A DNA stretch of 64,000 nucleotides from Granulicella sapmiensis (lineage in GTDB: Bacteria > Acidobacteriota > Terriglobia > Terriglobales > Acidobacteriaceae): assembly GCA_026225395.1 (NCBI GenBank), contig JAMFSR010000024.1, positions 62,001 to 126,000 of the forward strand, in the 5' to 3' direction. The translations under genes were made by a program, and so were the position numbers. The notes beneath the pieces are model-generated. The model worked only from the letters and a program-made list of their open reading frames with translations. It was not told where the DNA came from and did no database searches. Shown piece after piece: positions 54,130-62,987 of this stretch (positions are counted from its first letter, which is position 1; each line of letters opens with the position of its first letter).

Positions 54130-55524
54130 TCAACATTCTGGCTTGACACTTCCGGAGTGAGTCAAGGCGTTCTCTTTTAGAACCTGGTATACCTTCCAGG
54201 TTTGCGGACCCACGAGGAGAATGAGGTAGGAGACGATCGTGCCGAGGATGACCCCGGGGGCTCCAATGCGCTGGACCCAGTAAATGGAGAGCGCGAGATT
54301 GAGGGCCGCAGCGGCGAGCGAGCACCAGGCCTGGAGGCGAGTCTCGCCTTTGGCGACGAGGACGGTAGCTGTGTTGTTCATGAAGGTAGAGATTATGATC
54401 CAGACGCACATGAGGAGGAGAAGCTCTTCTGTGGGGACGGCAGCGCGGCTGGCCCAGATGCGGATGATCCATCGGCCAGCGAGTGCAAAGAGCAGGGAAG
54501 CCGCGATAGCGCTGCCCATTGTGAGGACCATGGTGCGGCGAAAGGTCTGGCGGATCCAGGGGAGATCGCCGCGCGTGAAGGCTTCGCTAAAGGCGGGCCA
54601 AAGTGCCGGGGTCACGAGTGTCTGGGCGATGGCGGCGTAGCCGACGAGGCGCCATGCGACGCTGTAGGAGGCAACCTGCGCAGGCCCGAGATAGTGCGTG
54701 ACGATGAGGTTGTCGCTGTTGAAGACGATCAGACCGGCGACCTGGAGGGCGAAGAACTCACTTCCGCTCTGCATCATCCTGCGGGCTGCACGGCCTTGCA
54801 AATGCTTGAGACGCGGTGTAAGCCATGGTTTGTGGAAGAAAAAGATCCAGACCAGAGCAAGCAGGTTGGCGCCAACCAAGGCCGCGGAGGAGGCGATTAC
54901 GAGCGCCACCAAGCCGGCGTGGAGGCGGACCAGCACGATAATCGAGAGCAAATTGAAAAGGCTCCCGATTGCGATGAATAGATTGGCAGCACGCAGCTCC
55001 TGGTAACCGCCGAGGATCTTGGGGGCTAGGCCGGCGGGCAGGCCCAGGAGGAAGATGGCGAGGGCGGCGGCGACTGCCCGGCTCACGGTGGGAACTTCCG
55101 CGGCGGAGGAGAGATGGAAGAGACGATCCCAGTGGAGCGATGGCCAGATCCACCAGGCGACTCCAGCGAGCAGCAGAGCGACCGCGAGCACGACGCCTAG
55201 GGCGGTGGTGGTGTAGGTGCTGGCGTGGTCGCGGTCGTCCCGGGCGTAAGCCTCGGAGATGAAGTTGGTAAGGGAATTAGCGACTCCAAGATCGAGCACG
55301 AGGAGCATGGAGAGCGCGGTTGAGATGGTCACCCAAATGCCGAAGTTTTCCGGGCCGAGATATCGAACCGTGATGGGGATAGCGATCGCACTGACGGCGA
55401 GCACGACTCCTTTGCTGAGCATACTGGAGGTGGCACCCAGCATGAGGCGTCGCGTGCGGTTTCTAGCGATCGGCGCTTCCTCTTCAGGCACAGGTATATG
55501 GGACGTTTGACTAACCACAACCAC
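54130..55524 (-). CDS. Wzx-like polysaccharide flippase (MATE/MVF superfamily)
   Basis: About 464 residues from a GTG at 55524; the frame is open to a TTG at 55593 and no start has a strong ribosome site. About 12-14 membrane segments, beginning LMLGATSSMLSKGVVLAVSA. The extended membrane domain and AYARDDRDH loop are typical of the polysaccharide transporter family that flips undecaprenyl-linked repeats. It completes a Wzx/Wzy-type set together with the Wzz-like and O-antigen-ligase-like genes. Confidence 0.8.
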   Translation of the reverse strand: MVVVSQTSHIPVPEEEAPIARNRTRRLMLGATSSMLSKGVVLAVSAIAIPITVRYLGPENFGIWVTISTALSMLLVLDLGVANSLTNFISEAYARDDRDHASTYTTTALGVVLAVALLLAGVAWWIWPSLHWDRLFHLSSAAEVPTVSRAVAAALAIFLLGLPAGLAPKILGGYQELRAANLFIAIGSLFNLLSIIVLVRLHAGLVALVIASSAALVGANLLALVWIFFFHKPWLTPRLKHLQGRAARRMMQSGSEFFALQVAGLIVFNSDNLIVTHYLGPAQVASYSVAWRLVGYAAIAQTLVTPALWPAFSEAFTRGDLPWIRQTFRRTMVLTMGSAIAASLLFALAGRWIIRIWASRAAVPTEELLLLMCVWIIISTFMNNTATVLVAKGETRLQAWCSLAAAALNLALSIYWVQRIGAPGVILGTIVSYLILLVGPQTWKVYQVLKENALTHSGSVKPEC

Positions 55525-55788
55525 GAGTCTATCTGATTCAATTGGCTGCACCGCCGCGCGGGAAGATAACCGACACCGCAACGACAATGCCAATGAATAC
55601 GGTGTGAGCGTGATCGCTCCTGCTCAATTTTCTTTGGGGATCGTGGTCGCGAGACTCACCGCGAACTGTCGGCCGAGCAGACGTTGAGAGTTCACGTTAA
55701 GATCTGGGCATACTGCCTGATACGCAACCCGTTGTCGGTTGCAAATCGACTTATCGCGTCACTTTGTAAGTATTTATTTCTTATTTCG
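55525..55788. other. Intergenic region next to tRNA fragments
   Basis: 264 bases holding the upstream part of the flippase gene frame and a short AT-rich run (TATTTATTTCTTATTTC at about 55770-55786) directly before the tRNA-Arg-like 3' fragment. No gene seen. Confidence 0.35.
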
Positions 55789-55833
55789 TGGTGGCCCGGG
55801 CAGGAGTCCAACCTGCGACCTTCGCGTTAGGAG
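55789..55833 (-). pseudogene. 3' half of a tRNA-Arg(CCT)-like gene
   Basis: The minus strand holds an anticodon loop CTCCTAA, variable AGGTC, T-stem GCAGG/CCTGC around TTGGACT, acceptor half CCGGGCC, discriminator A and CCA at 55789. The T-loop differs from the canonical TTCGAAT, and the anticodon stem upstream has mismatches. No 5' partner (GGCCCGG) is within 80 bases, so it is a fragment. The arginine identity rests on the CCT anticodon. Confidence 0.6.
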
Positions 55834-55913
55834 TGCGGTGTCTTGAAAGAAGACGCGCTGAGCCGCCTGCATTTTCAGTTTACGCTGGCATCTGGGAAGA
55901 GAGTAAGACGAGC

Positions 55914-55953
55914 GAGCTGTTGGTCGCGGGTCCGATTCCCGTCTCCCGCTCCA
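55914..55953 (+). pseudogene. 3' half of a tRNA-Gly-like gene
   Basis: On the plus strand: anticodon-stem 3' half AGCTG, variable TTGGTC, T-arm GCGGG-TCCGATT-CCCGT, acceptor half CTCCCGC, T and CCA ending at 55953. A GCGGGAG 5' half and D-arm are missing upstream. The Gly label follows from similarity to glycine tRNAs ending CTCCCGCTCCA and is not proven by an anticodon. Confidence 0.6.
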
Positions 55954-56008
55954 GACTTCATCTGACACAAGCGACAGGGCCGTGGATCGGGCGTGAGTCT
56001 AGGGTCCG

Positions 56009-57571
56009 CTACTTCGCGGGGGTCAACCGCATAAGCATCACGCTGTGCGGCGCGACCGTTGTGCTGCAGGAAGACGCCTCGTGACCAACATCCTGCTGAC
56101 GCCACACGTCCCGCGTGACGAAGGTCCCTGCAAGGGCCAGATCTTGCCAGGAGACGCCGATGTCGCGCACCGATCCGGAAAGATTGAACAGGGCGACCGC
56201 CGTCGCACCGTCGTCGAGCTTCTTTTTAAGCACCAGCTCGTCACCGGTCTGGCGCAGGACGCGAGCCTGCTGACCGAGCGAGTCCTGGTCGATATCGATG
56301 ACCTCGGAGTTGCAGAGAACATTCAAGGTGAACGTGTCCAGGTGGGTCATCTCGCCGGCAAAGAACAGCGGCGCAGCCATCATCGACCAAAGCGACATGT
56401 AGCTGTACTGTTCCTCCGCGCTGAGATTCGTCTGATGCGCCGGAGCATTGGAGTGTCTCGCGTCACCAACTGTCCCGATGAGTATGTAGTCAGGATCATT
56501 CCATGCACCGGAATGCGCGTACTCCGCGTGGGCCATGTTCGCGAACGCCACGTGGTAGAACCCAGGCAGCGTATCTCCCTTTTCGACACCGAGGTCACCG
56601 GTCGTACGCCACGAATTCCCACTCACTTGTTCGCCCCACTGCCAAACGTCACCCTTGCCGTACTCACAGAGGTTATAGATTACGTCGCGGTCAAGGCCCT
56701 TGAGAAGATCGCCCATCATGCCGTAGGGCTTCTTCAGTCCAGCTGGACTGAGATCCGGCGACACAGAGCGGTAGCTGCAGTAGTCGTACTTCAAGAGATC
56801 GAAACCCCAGCGCGCGAACTCCCGCGCGTCGTCCGCCTCGTGCTGATAGCTACCCTCGAAGCCTGCGCAAGTGCTCGGCCCGGGCGACGTGTAGATCCCC
56901 GCTTTGAGGCCGAGCGAATGAATGTACGAGGTCAGCGCAGCCATGTTAGGGAAGCGATCATTAGGTCGGATGTTGCCTTCGGCGTCGCGCGTATTGCCGC
57001 CCAGCTGGGGATCGGTCGTTTTCAGGCGGCGCGCCCAGGCATCGTCGATATCGACAAACTGATAGTCATAATCGGCCATGCCGCTACTGACGAGGGCGTC
57101 CGCGGCGCTATGGACATCGGCCTGAGTGATGCGGCTGTAGTAGCTGTACCAGTCATTCCAGCCCATTTGCGGCGTGAGGCCGATCGTGTCGCCGGCAACG
57201 ATGGTGAAGCTGCGCTCCATGCTGCCAGCCGAGTTGGCCGCGCGAATCGTCAACCGGTACGTTCCGGCCTTCGACGTTTTCCCAGAAATGATTCCGGAGC
57301 TTCGATCCAGACGAAGACCCGAAGGCAGGCTACGGACTGTGAAACGTAAAGGCCTGACACCGGTGCACGGAATGCGATAGAGGAATGGGTGTCCCGGACG
57401 TGCTCCGAAGATCTTCGGTCCATTGATCCGTGGCGATGGAGCAGGCGCCGGAGTTCGGATCTCGAAAGCGACCTGCCCTGTCGCCCCAACGGGAGCCAGC
57501 AGGAAGAGACATGCAATGAAGCGGCGTGCGAAAACGATACCCGAGAAGATACGGGATCCATGAAGTGCCAA
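56009..57571 (-). CDS. GH27 alpha-galactosidase with N-terminal Ig-like domain
   Basis: A 520-residue exported enzyme. The N-terminal signal segment (ACLFLLAPVGATG) is followed by a putative-Ig (He_PIG) domain (SGIISGKTSKAGTYRLT) and the GH27 barrel beginning LTPQMGWNDWYSYY. FVDIDDAWARR, the nucleophile strand LLKYDYCS and the acid/base region SGAWNDPDYILIG are present, all in order. A C-terminal beta domain closes it. It hydrolyses terminal alpha-galactosides. The start is TTG at 57571 with GAAGG 6 bases before it. Confidence 0.88.
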   Translation of the reverse strand: MALHGSRIFSGIVFARRFIACLFLLAPVGATGQVAFEIRTPAPAPSPRINGPKIFGARPGHPFLYRIPCTGVRPLRFTVRSLPSGLRLDRSSGIISGKTSKAGTYRLTIRAANSAGSMERSFTIVAGDTIGLTPQMGWNDWYSYYSRITQADVHSAADALVSSGMADYDYQFVDIDDAWARRLKTTDPQLGGNTRDAEGNIRPNDRFPNMAALTSYIHSLGLKAGIYTSPGPSTCAGFEGSYQHEADDAREFARWGFDLLKYDYCSYRSVSPDLSPAGLKKPYGMMGDLLKGLDRDVIYNLCEYGKGDVWQWGEQVSGNSWRTTGDLGVEKGDTLPGFYHVAFANMAHAEYAHSGAWNDPDYILIGTVGDARHSNAPAHQTNLSAEEQYSYMSLWSMMAAPLFFAGEMTHLDTFTLNVLCNSEVIDIDQDSLGQQARVLRQTGDELVLKKKLDDGATAVALFNLSGSVRDIGVSWQDLALAGTFVTRDVWRQQDVGHEASSCSTTVAPHSVMLMRLTPAK

Positions 57572-57733
57572 GATTAGCCTTCGGGTGGGGAATCAGGCAT
57601 CCCACACCGATAGATTGTGTAGGAACACGGATTTGATGCTGGCATCCATTCCTCGCCCTGTCAAGGAAACGGGGTGCCGGAAAAGTTTAGTGACAGAAGT
57701 CTCCACCTGCCCGAAGTGTAACGAGGTATAGCC

Positions 57734-58015
57734 GTGTGCGGACGCTACTACAGCAGGAGAGAGAAACAAGAGATCGCCAAACGCATGAAGGCCAAAAAGG
57801 TCTTCACGGACCCCCTGCCGCCTAACTTCAACATCGCTCCCGGGCACATTCCAGCCAATCGTGGGGCCAAGAGCGGGCAGCGACGAACGGGAGATGGTGC
57901 TTGCTCGGTGAGGCTTGGTTGCCGCCTCTTCCAGTGCAGTCCTCCACCATTCGCTCAAAGAAAGGTCTCAAATCTAAGCCATAAACCAACGGCGCTGCCA
58001 TCATCGCCGAGACGC
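57734..58015 (+). pseudogene. Broken SRAP (YedK/HMCES-like) gene
   Basis: The first frame reads MCGRYYSRREKQEIAKRM and FNIAPGHIPA, the classic SRAP N-terminus with catalytic Cys2. It then shifts frame: REMVLAR-stop-GLVAASS resembles the family REMxxxRWGLVPxxS, where the Trp codon has become TGA. A further frame has NGAAIIAETLSR, resembling the INARAET block. At least one frameshift plus a stop codon make it a pseudogene. Functional SRAP proteins crosslink to abasic sites in single-stranded DNA. Confidence 0.75.
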
Positions 58016-58193
58016 TCAGTCGCTACAACGCGTTGGGATCAACTACCTCGCGTCTATCGCCAACACTTGGCTTTTTGGAACCATACAAATCATCCTTGAC
58101 GACGTGCTGCTTTTCCAAAAAATAGAGGGCTTGCGTGCCATTGTAAGGTGGTCCTAGTGAAGCATTTTTCGCTTCGAAAGGACTTTAATAACA

Positions 58194-59116
58194 ATGTGTA
58201 GTCAACCTGTCGACAATCAGATTAGGCCAGAAACGCCATCTATTGGGGCTGACGAGAGAGCCGTGATTACTACTCTCGTCGATCATGAAACAGTCGGCCC
58301 GACAAAGCTTTCGGTGACCTATCGTGCGATTTCGGAGTTGTCTCCTTACAAGGGAAATGGCCGCACGCACACCAAGACGCAAATCCGGAAGATAGCAGAG
58401 AGCATTCGTTCTTTCGGCTTTACGAATCCGGTATTGGTTGATGCACATGACACCATCGTCGCCGGCCATTGCCGGGTGGAGGCAGCCAAGATTCTCAAGC
58501 TGGCACAGGTGCCCACCATTCGGCTGGAGGCGCTCACGCCGGCCCAAGTCCGAGCCTATGTCATCGCTGACAATCGCCTAGCTGAAGATGCTGGATGGGA
58601 TGAGAACATCCTCAAGATTGAGCTGCAGGACATCATCCTGGAAGGGGTCATTGATATCTCTCTCACGGGATTCGAGGTTCCTGAGATTGATGTCTTCCTG
58701 GGTGAGGTCGTCGACGAAGATTCTGCCGATGCTCTGCCGGAGGAACAACTATCTTTTATCACCCAGCCCGGAGACCTCTGGCTCTTAGGAGAGCACCGCG
58801 TCCTTTGCGGAGACGCCCGGAGCGAGGCGTCCTTCGCTGCCTTGATGGAAAGCCGCCGCGCCTCAGTGATTTTGCTGATCCTCCCTATAACGTCGTGATC
58901 GATGGGCATGCTTCAGGAAACGGGAGAGTCCACCACCCAGAGTTCGCCATGGCGTCGGGGGAGATGACTGAAAAAGAATTTACCGAATTTCTCACGTCAG
59001 CCTTTTCCCGGTTGGCGACATGGAGCAAGCCTGGGTCGATTCACTACCTTTGCGCAGACTGGCGCCACCTCTCAGAAATGCGCGCAGCCGGCAGCGCGGT
59101 CTACGACTCCCTGCTG
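58194..59116 (+). pseudogene. ParB-domain DNA methylase, frameshifted and 3'-truncated
   Basis: The first frame (58194-58898) encodes a ParB-like N-terminal domain (QIRKIAESIRSFGFTNPVLV then AGHCRVEAAKIL) and a linker that ends in GDLWLLGEHRVLCGDA. The methylase core resumes in the next frame as FADPPYNVVIDGHASGNGR, holding the DPPY motif. The frameshift is in a T4 run at 58870-58873 (one T too few). The protein then stops being recognisable at SAVYDSLL near 59116; the C-terminal half is gone. Such fusions are common in phage and integrative elements. Confidence 0.75.
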
Positions 59117-59348
59117 ATGCAAACATCTCATGTACTAGATTGTGATGAAAGTACATGAAAGAATTTAGCAGGTGAACTGCGTGATCGAGTTCAGACTGCT
59201 TGAAGTTTCGAAGCCAAGCTTCGGGGTCAAGCGCGGAACGGAGAGGCCATAAATGAACGCGAGTGAAATAATCACACTTTGCGATTACCTCGCTGCTAGT
59301 GACGCGAGGCGGGTAAGAGGTAGCGGGTTGGACTACGCTTGGTGGCAT
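59117..59348 (-). pseudogene. Truncated gene, possible PRTase-like conflict-system protein
   Basis: From an ATG at 59348 the minus strand encodes about 77 residues including CDYFTRVHLWPLRSALDPEA, WLRNFKQSELDHAVHLLNSF and MYFHHNLVHEMF. This pattern (WLxNF, LLxxFxYF) resembles the N-terminal part of phosphoribosyltransferase-like proteins of defence islands, but I am not certain. At about 59117 it runs into the antisense of the methylase remnant, so the rest of the gene is lost. The frame happens to stay open to 58992. Confidence 0.4.
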
Positions 59349-59537
59349 TGGACGTTTGTCAATTTGAGCGTATCAAAAACCTTTGGCCCTAAACCCAAGA
59401 GCGGACACCCGCTCATTTGGGTTGCTTAGGTCGTGCCACACCCGATTTAAGAGCCTGGAGAGACAAATTCTCGCGACAGGCGCTGGGATACTCATCCAGA
59501 TTCCCGTAAGTTTCTCCCAGGATGAACTTATCCACAA
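59349..59537. other. Non-coding stretch before tRNA-Ser terminator
   Basis: About 190 bases without a recognisable gene. A repeat-like CTGGAGAGACAAATTCTCGC and short frames are present but nothing is supported. Confidence 0.35.
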
Positions 59538-59561
59538 AAAAGCCCGCGAAAGCGGGCTTTT
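59538..59561 (-). terminator. Terminator downstream of tRNA-Ser
   Basis: A perfect 10-bp stem (AAAAGCCCGC/GCGGGCTTTT, loop GAAA) lies 41 bases past the tRNA 3' end; the minus-strand tail is TTTTTTGTGG. Being symmetrical it could also work on the plus strand. Confidence 0.85.
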
Positions 59562-59601
59562 CCAGCATTCTCACACCAACAAGAAGTGCTTCGAATCAAA
59601 C

Positions 59602-59694
59602 TGGCGGAGAGTGGGGGATTCGAACCCCCGATAGAACTTTTGGTCCTATAACGGTTTAGCAAACCGCCGCCTTCAGCCACTCGGCCAACTCTCC
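59602..59694 (-). tRNA. tRNA-Ser(GCT)
   Basis: The 93-base class II tRNA has acceptor GGAGAGT/ACTCTCC, D-arm GGCCGAGTGGCTGAAGGC, anticodon loop TTTGCTAAA within GCGGTTTGCTAAACCGT, a long variable arm, T-arm GGGGGTTCGAATCCCCC, discriminator G and encoded CCA. Anticodon GCT reads AGC/AGT serine codons. It is intact and is a common kind of integration target. Confidence 0.95.
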
Positions 59695-59755
59695 TGCGGG
59701 GTACGTCGAATTATATCGCGCCTCGCGGCCCGTTCTATAACGGACGCTGTTTTGG

Positions 59756-60721
59756 TTAGTTTGCCGGGCGCTTCCAGTCCATGCGTTTGCCGGTGAGGCT
59801 CTGATAGACGGTCGCCGTAAACCCAATGCCGTCTACGCGGTCGGTCGCATATTGCTGGTCGAATTCGCGTGTCGGCTTGCTGGCTTCGATCTCCTCCAGG
59901 CTCTTGCCGATAGCTACTTGCGCGGCTACGCGGTCACGTACGGTCTGGATCATGTCGCGGTAGGCTTTGAGCTCGTGTTTGGTTGCGACCGGGCCATGGC
60001 CGGGTACGACCTGCGTCTTGTCGTCGATTCGCGCCAGCACCGCGTCGATTACCGGGAAATACCCGTCGACCGTGCCGTTTGAGGCGATATCGATCAGCGG
60101 GTAGAGGTTGTTCACGAAGACATCGCCCATATGCACGACGTTTGCATTGTGGAAGTACACGATGGTGTCCGTGTCGGTGTGGGATGGCTGCTTGTAGATG
60201 CCTTCGATCTCTTCGCCGTTGAGGTAGAGAGTGATGCGGTTTTGGTAGGTGAGGGTCGGCCATCCGGCGACGGGGGCCGGCGGAGATGTTTTGCCGGTGA
60301 GGGGGCTGACACGGCTCTGTGTCATGCGAAGGCGGCAGTTTTCCTGCCCGATGATGGTCGCGCCATCCTGATGGAAGGCCGCGTTCGCGCCGGTGTGATC
60401 GCCGTGGTAGTGCGAGCTGATCACATACTTTACGTTGCCCGCGTCCAGTTTTACGAGCGCCTCTTTGAGCTTGGGCGCCACCTGGGCAAACTCCGTGTCG
60501 ACGAGCAGTGTGCCGTCCGGGCCGATCGAAGCTACGGTGTTGCCTCCGGAGCCATGCAGAAAGTACAAGTGAGGGGCAAGCTCGCGGACATCGATGGTAA
60601 GGTGCTCCCAGTCGGTGGAAAAACCATCGGCAATGCGGGGCGTCTGTGCCGTCGCCATCGATCCACAAACCAGCATTGCCGCCAGCAAACACGTTCGCTT
60701 CGCCTTCATGAGCATGGTCAT
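59756..60721 (-). CDS. Exported MBL-fold metallo-hydrolase
   Basis: About 321 residues from ATG 60721. A signal peptide ends near MATAQ. The MBL metal motif SSHYHGDHTGAN (HxHxDH), a later GDVFVNNLYPLID and GHGPVA supply the zinc ligands. The overall size and DTEFAQV/HGSGGN blocks fit the group of exported MBL proteins related to class B3 lactamases and to quorum lactonases, but lactamase activity cannot be inferred. Diverges from the APC permease. Confidence 0.85.
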   Translation of the reverse strand: MTMLMKAKRTCLLAAMLVCGSMATAQTPRIADGFSTDWEHLTIDVRELAPHLYFLHGSGGNTVASIGPDGTLLVDTEFAQVAPKLKEALVKLDAGNVKYVISSHYHGDHTGANAAFHQDGATIIGQENCRLRMTQSRVSPLTGKTSPPAPVAGWPTLTYQNRITLYLNGEEIEGIYKQPSHTDTDTIVYFHNANVVHMGDVFVNNLYPLIDIASNGTVDGYFPVIDAVLARIDDKTQVVPGHGPVATKHELKAYRDMIQTVRDRVAAQVAIGKSLEEIEASKPTREFDQQYATDRVDGIGFTATVYQSLTGKRMDWKRPAN

Positions 60722-60813
60722 TCGTTCATCTTTCTCAAATTGAGTGGGCTGCACATTGATCGTACAACGCGGGCACGCGATACAGTCATTTCATCCTCTT
60801 TGGAGATTTGTGA

Positions 60814-62127
60814 ATGGCCAGCCACAACAAGCTTCGCCTCCTGCCCCTGATCGGAGCGACCTACTTCATGGTGTCGGGTGGCCCTTATGGGCTTGAAGAC
60901 ATCATCGGCAAAGCGGGATACCTGCGTGCTCTATTGATGCTCGCGGTGATTCCGTTCCTTTGGTCACTGCCGACGTCGCTGATGGTGGGAGAGCTGGCCA
61001 GTGCCATACCTTGTGAAGGCGGCTACTATGTCTGGGTGCGGCGCGCGTTGGGACGGTTCTGGGGATTCCAGGAAGCGTGGCTTTCGCTGGCTGCCAGCGT
61101 GTTCGACATGGCGATCTATCCGACGATCTTTGTGCTGTACCTGGGGCGCGTGATGCCGACCTGGACCGCGGGCTATCGCGGGACGCTGTGGGCGCTTGCC
61201 GTGGTTGTCGGCTGCACGTTGTGGAACCTGAAGGGTGCGAAGGCCGTCGGCGAGAGTTCAGTGGTGATGTTCTGCGTGCTGCTTTCACCGTTTGTGGTGC
61301 TCGTGGTGGTGGCGCTGTATCAATGGCACGGACGCGGCAGCGGTGCGCTGGCGCATCCAATCTCATCGCCTGATATCGCGGGCGCCATCTCGGTGACGCT
61401 GTGGAACTACATGGGATGGGATAACGCGTCGACCGTGGCGCAGGAGGTCGAAAATCCGCAGCATAACTATCCCCGTGCGATGCTTGGCGCGGCGGCGCTG
61501 GTTGCTGTTACGTACATTGTTCCACTGCTTGCGGTGGGACTTGCAGGGCTTGCGCCGGATCAGTTTTCTACGGGCGCGTGGACTGATGCGGCGCGCATCG
61601 TCGTCGGGCCGGCGCTTGGGCTTGCGGTTGTGCTGGGAGGCATGATCAATGGCGTCGGCATGTTTAACCCGCTGATGATGAGCTATAGCCGCGTGCCGTA
61701 TGCGATGGCGGAAGATCGTCTGCTGCCGCGGCTTTTCACGCGGGTGAACCGTTTCGGGGTTCCGTGGCTTGCGGTGGTGTTTTGCGCGATGATCTGGGCA
61801 CTGGCGCTCAACTTCAGCTTTGAGCGGCTGATCTCGATCGATCTTGTTCTGTATGGTGCGGCTCTGCTGCTGGAATTCGTCGCACTGGTCGTGTTGCGGC
61901 GGCGTGAACCGGACCTGCTGCGACCGTTTCGCGTTTTCGGAGGTACGGCGGGGGCAATAGCTGTAGGGATTTTCCCAGCGGCGCTGATCGTGTTTGCGCT
62001 ATATGCCGCGCGGGATGAACATGTGCTTGGGTTGCCGGCGCTGGCGTTTGCAGCGCTTGTAGGAATGGCTGGGGCGATTGTTTATCCGTTGACGAAGCTG
62101 CTTGCGTCTGATGCAGCTTCGAGTTAG
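60814..62127 (+). CDS. APC-family amino acid permease
   Basis: A 437-residue transporter with twelve membrane segments. The first helix contains GATYFMVSGGPYGLEDIIG, the unwound Gly-rich substrate site of LeuT-fold APC carriers, followed by GELASAIPCEGGYYVWV in the second helix. MSYSRVPYAMAEDRLLPRLF is also typical. The gene ends 12 bases before a bidirectional terminator. The substrate is probably an amino acid or polyamine. Confidence 0.88.
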   Translation: MASHNKLRLLPLIGATYFMVSGGPYGLEDIIGKAGYLRALLMLAVIPFLWSLPTSLMVGELASAIPCEGGYYVWVRRALGRFWGFQEAWLSLAASVFDMAIYPTIFVLYLGRVMPTWTAGYRGTLWALAVVVGCTLWNLKGAKAVGESSVVMFCVLLSPFVVLVVVALYQWHGRGSGALAHPISSPDIAGAISVTLWNYMGWDNASTVAQEVENPQHNYPRAMLGAAALVAVTYIVPLLAVGLAGLAPDQFSTGAWTDAARIVVGPALGLAVVLGGMINGVGMFNPLMMSYSRVPYAMAEDRLLPRLFTRVNRFGVPWLAVVFCAMIWALALNFSFERLISIDLVLYGAALLLEFVALVVLRRREPDLLRPFRVFGGTAGAIAVGIFPAALIVFALYAARDEHVLGLPALAFAALVGMAGAIVYPLTKLLASDAASS

Positions 62128-62138
62128 CGAACGAAAAC

Positions 62139-62175
62139 AAGAAAGCCCGCCAGCGGCTTGCTGGCGGACTTTCTT
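62139..62175. terminator. Bidirectional terminator between permease and ppa
   Basis: Arms 62139-62153 and 62161-62175 form a 15-base stem with one mismatch and a seven-base loop; AAAACAAGAAAG precedes and CTTTCTTGCTTTC follows, giving T-runs on both strands for the convergent genes. Confidence 0.85.
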
Positions 62176-62187
62176 GCTTTCGCGAAC

Positions 62188-62745
62188 CTACGCAGTCTTC
62201 GTTGCGTGAATAACCGGCGTGGTCTTGTTGGTGATGTACTGCTGCTGCGCCTTTTTGATGACTTCCTTGGCGTACTCAGCGCCCTTCCATCCGCGTACCT
62301 CGACGCTTTTGCCTTCGAGGTCTTTATAGATGGAAAAGAAGTGGGTGATCTCCTTCAGGATGTGAGGGTAGATCTGCGAATAGTCGTTCACGTCGTTGTA
62401 CCGCGGGTTTCCTTCGCCTACGCAGAGAATCTTCTCATCGCCCTGTCCCTGGTCGATCATATCGAGCACGCCGATGGGGCGCACTTCTTGTATGCAACCA
62501 GGAAAGCTTGGTGTATCGACCAGAACCAGTACATCCAGCGGATCGCCGTCGTCGCCCAGCGTGCTCGGGATGAAACCATAGTCGCCCGGGTAGTGTACCG
62601 GCGAAAACAGGTTGCGGTCCAGACGGAACACATGCAGTTCCTTGTCGTACTCGTACTTGCTGATTCCCTCCAGGGGAATCTCGATCACGGCATTCACCAG
62701 GTCGGGCGACTTTGCTCCGACGGGAAGTGTCAGGTAATTGGTCAT
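62188..62745 (-). CDS. ppa: Soluble inorganic pyrophosphatase
   Basis: A 185-residue family I pyrophosphatase from ATG 62745. IEIPLEGISKYEYDKE, the signature DGDPLDVLVL and the GEKILCV-type block DEKILCVGEGNP are present, with the acidic metal-binding residues. It hydrolyses pyrophosphate to phosphate and drives biosynthesis. An upstream extension to 62832 has no support. Confidence 0.94.
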   Translation of the reverse strand: MTNYLTLPVGAKSPDLVNAVIEIPLEGISKYEYDKELHVFRLDRNLFSPVHYPGDYGFIPSTLGDDGDPLDVLVLVDTPSFPGCIQEVRPIGVLDMIDQGQGDEKILCVGEGNPRYNDVNDYSQIYPHILKEITHFFSIYKDLEGKSVEVRGWKGAEYAKEVIKKAQQQYITNKTTPVIHATKTA

Positions 62746-62987
62746 AGGTTCTGAAGGTCTTTTCTTACTGCAAGATTGAAACTCGTGGTCCGTCGCTCTG
62801 TTCGTTTCACAAAAATGGCCCGAACAAGACAAACTTCTTTACAGTTTATATTCATCGGCTCAAACGCATTTCCACTATCAGACGGGCAACCCTTTTTGCC
62901 CAATCGAAACCATAGCGGCACACGGGCAGCCTCAACGCTGTAATCCGTCTCCAACTAAAAAGTCGTCTTGTTGGCAGTGAGGTTTTC

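Noticed and set aside
55788..56105. Small frames across the tRNA fragments that resemble annotated proteins
   Set aside because: They are translations of tRNA sequence, a known annotation artefact, not proteins.
56045..57349. 434-residue plus-strand frame over the alpha-galactosidase
   Set aside because: Arg/Val-rich antisense product; GH27 motifs are all on the minus strand.
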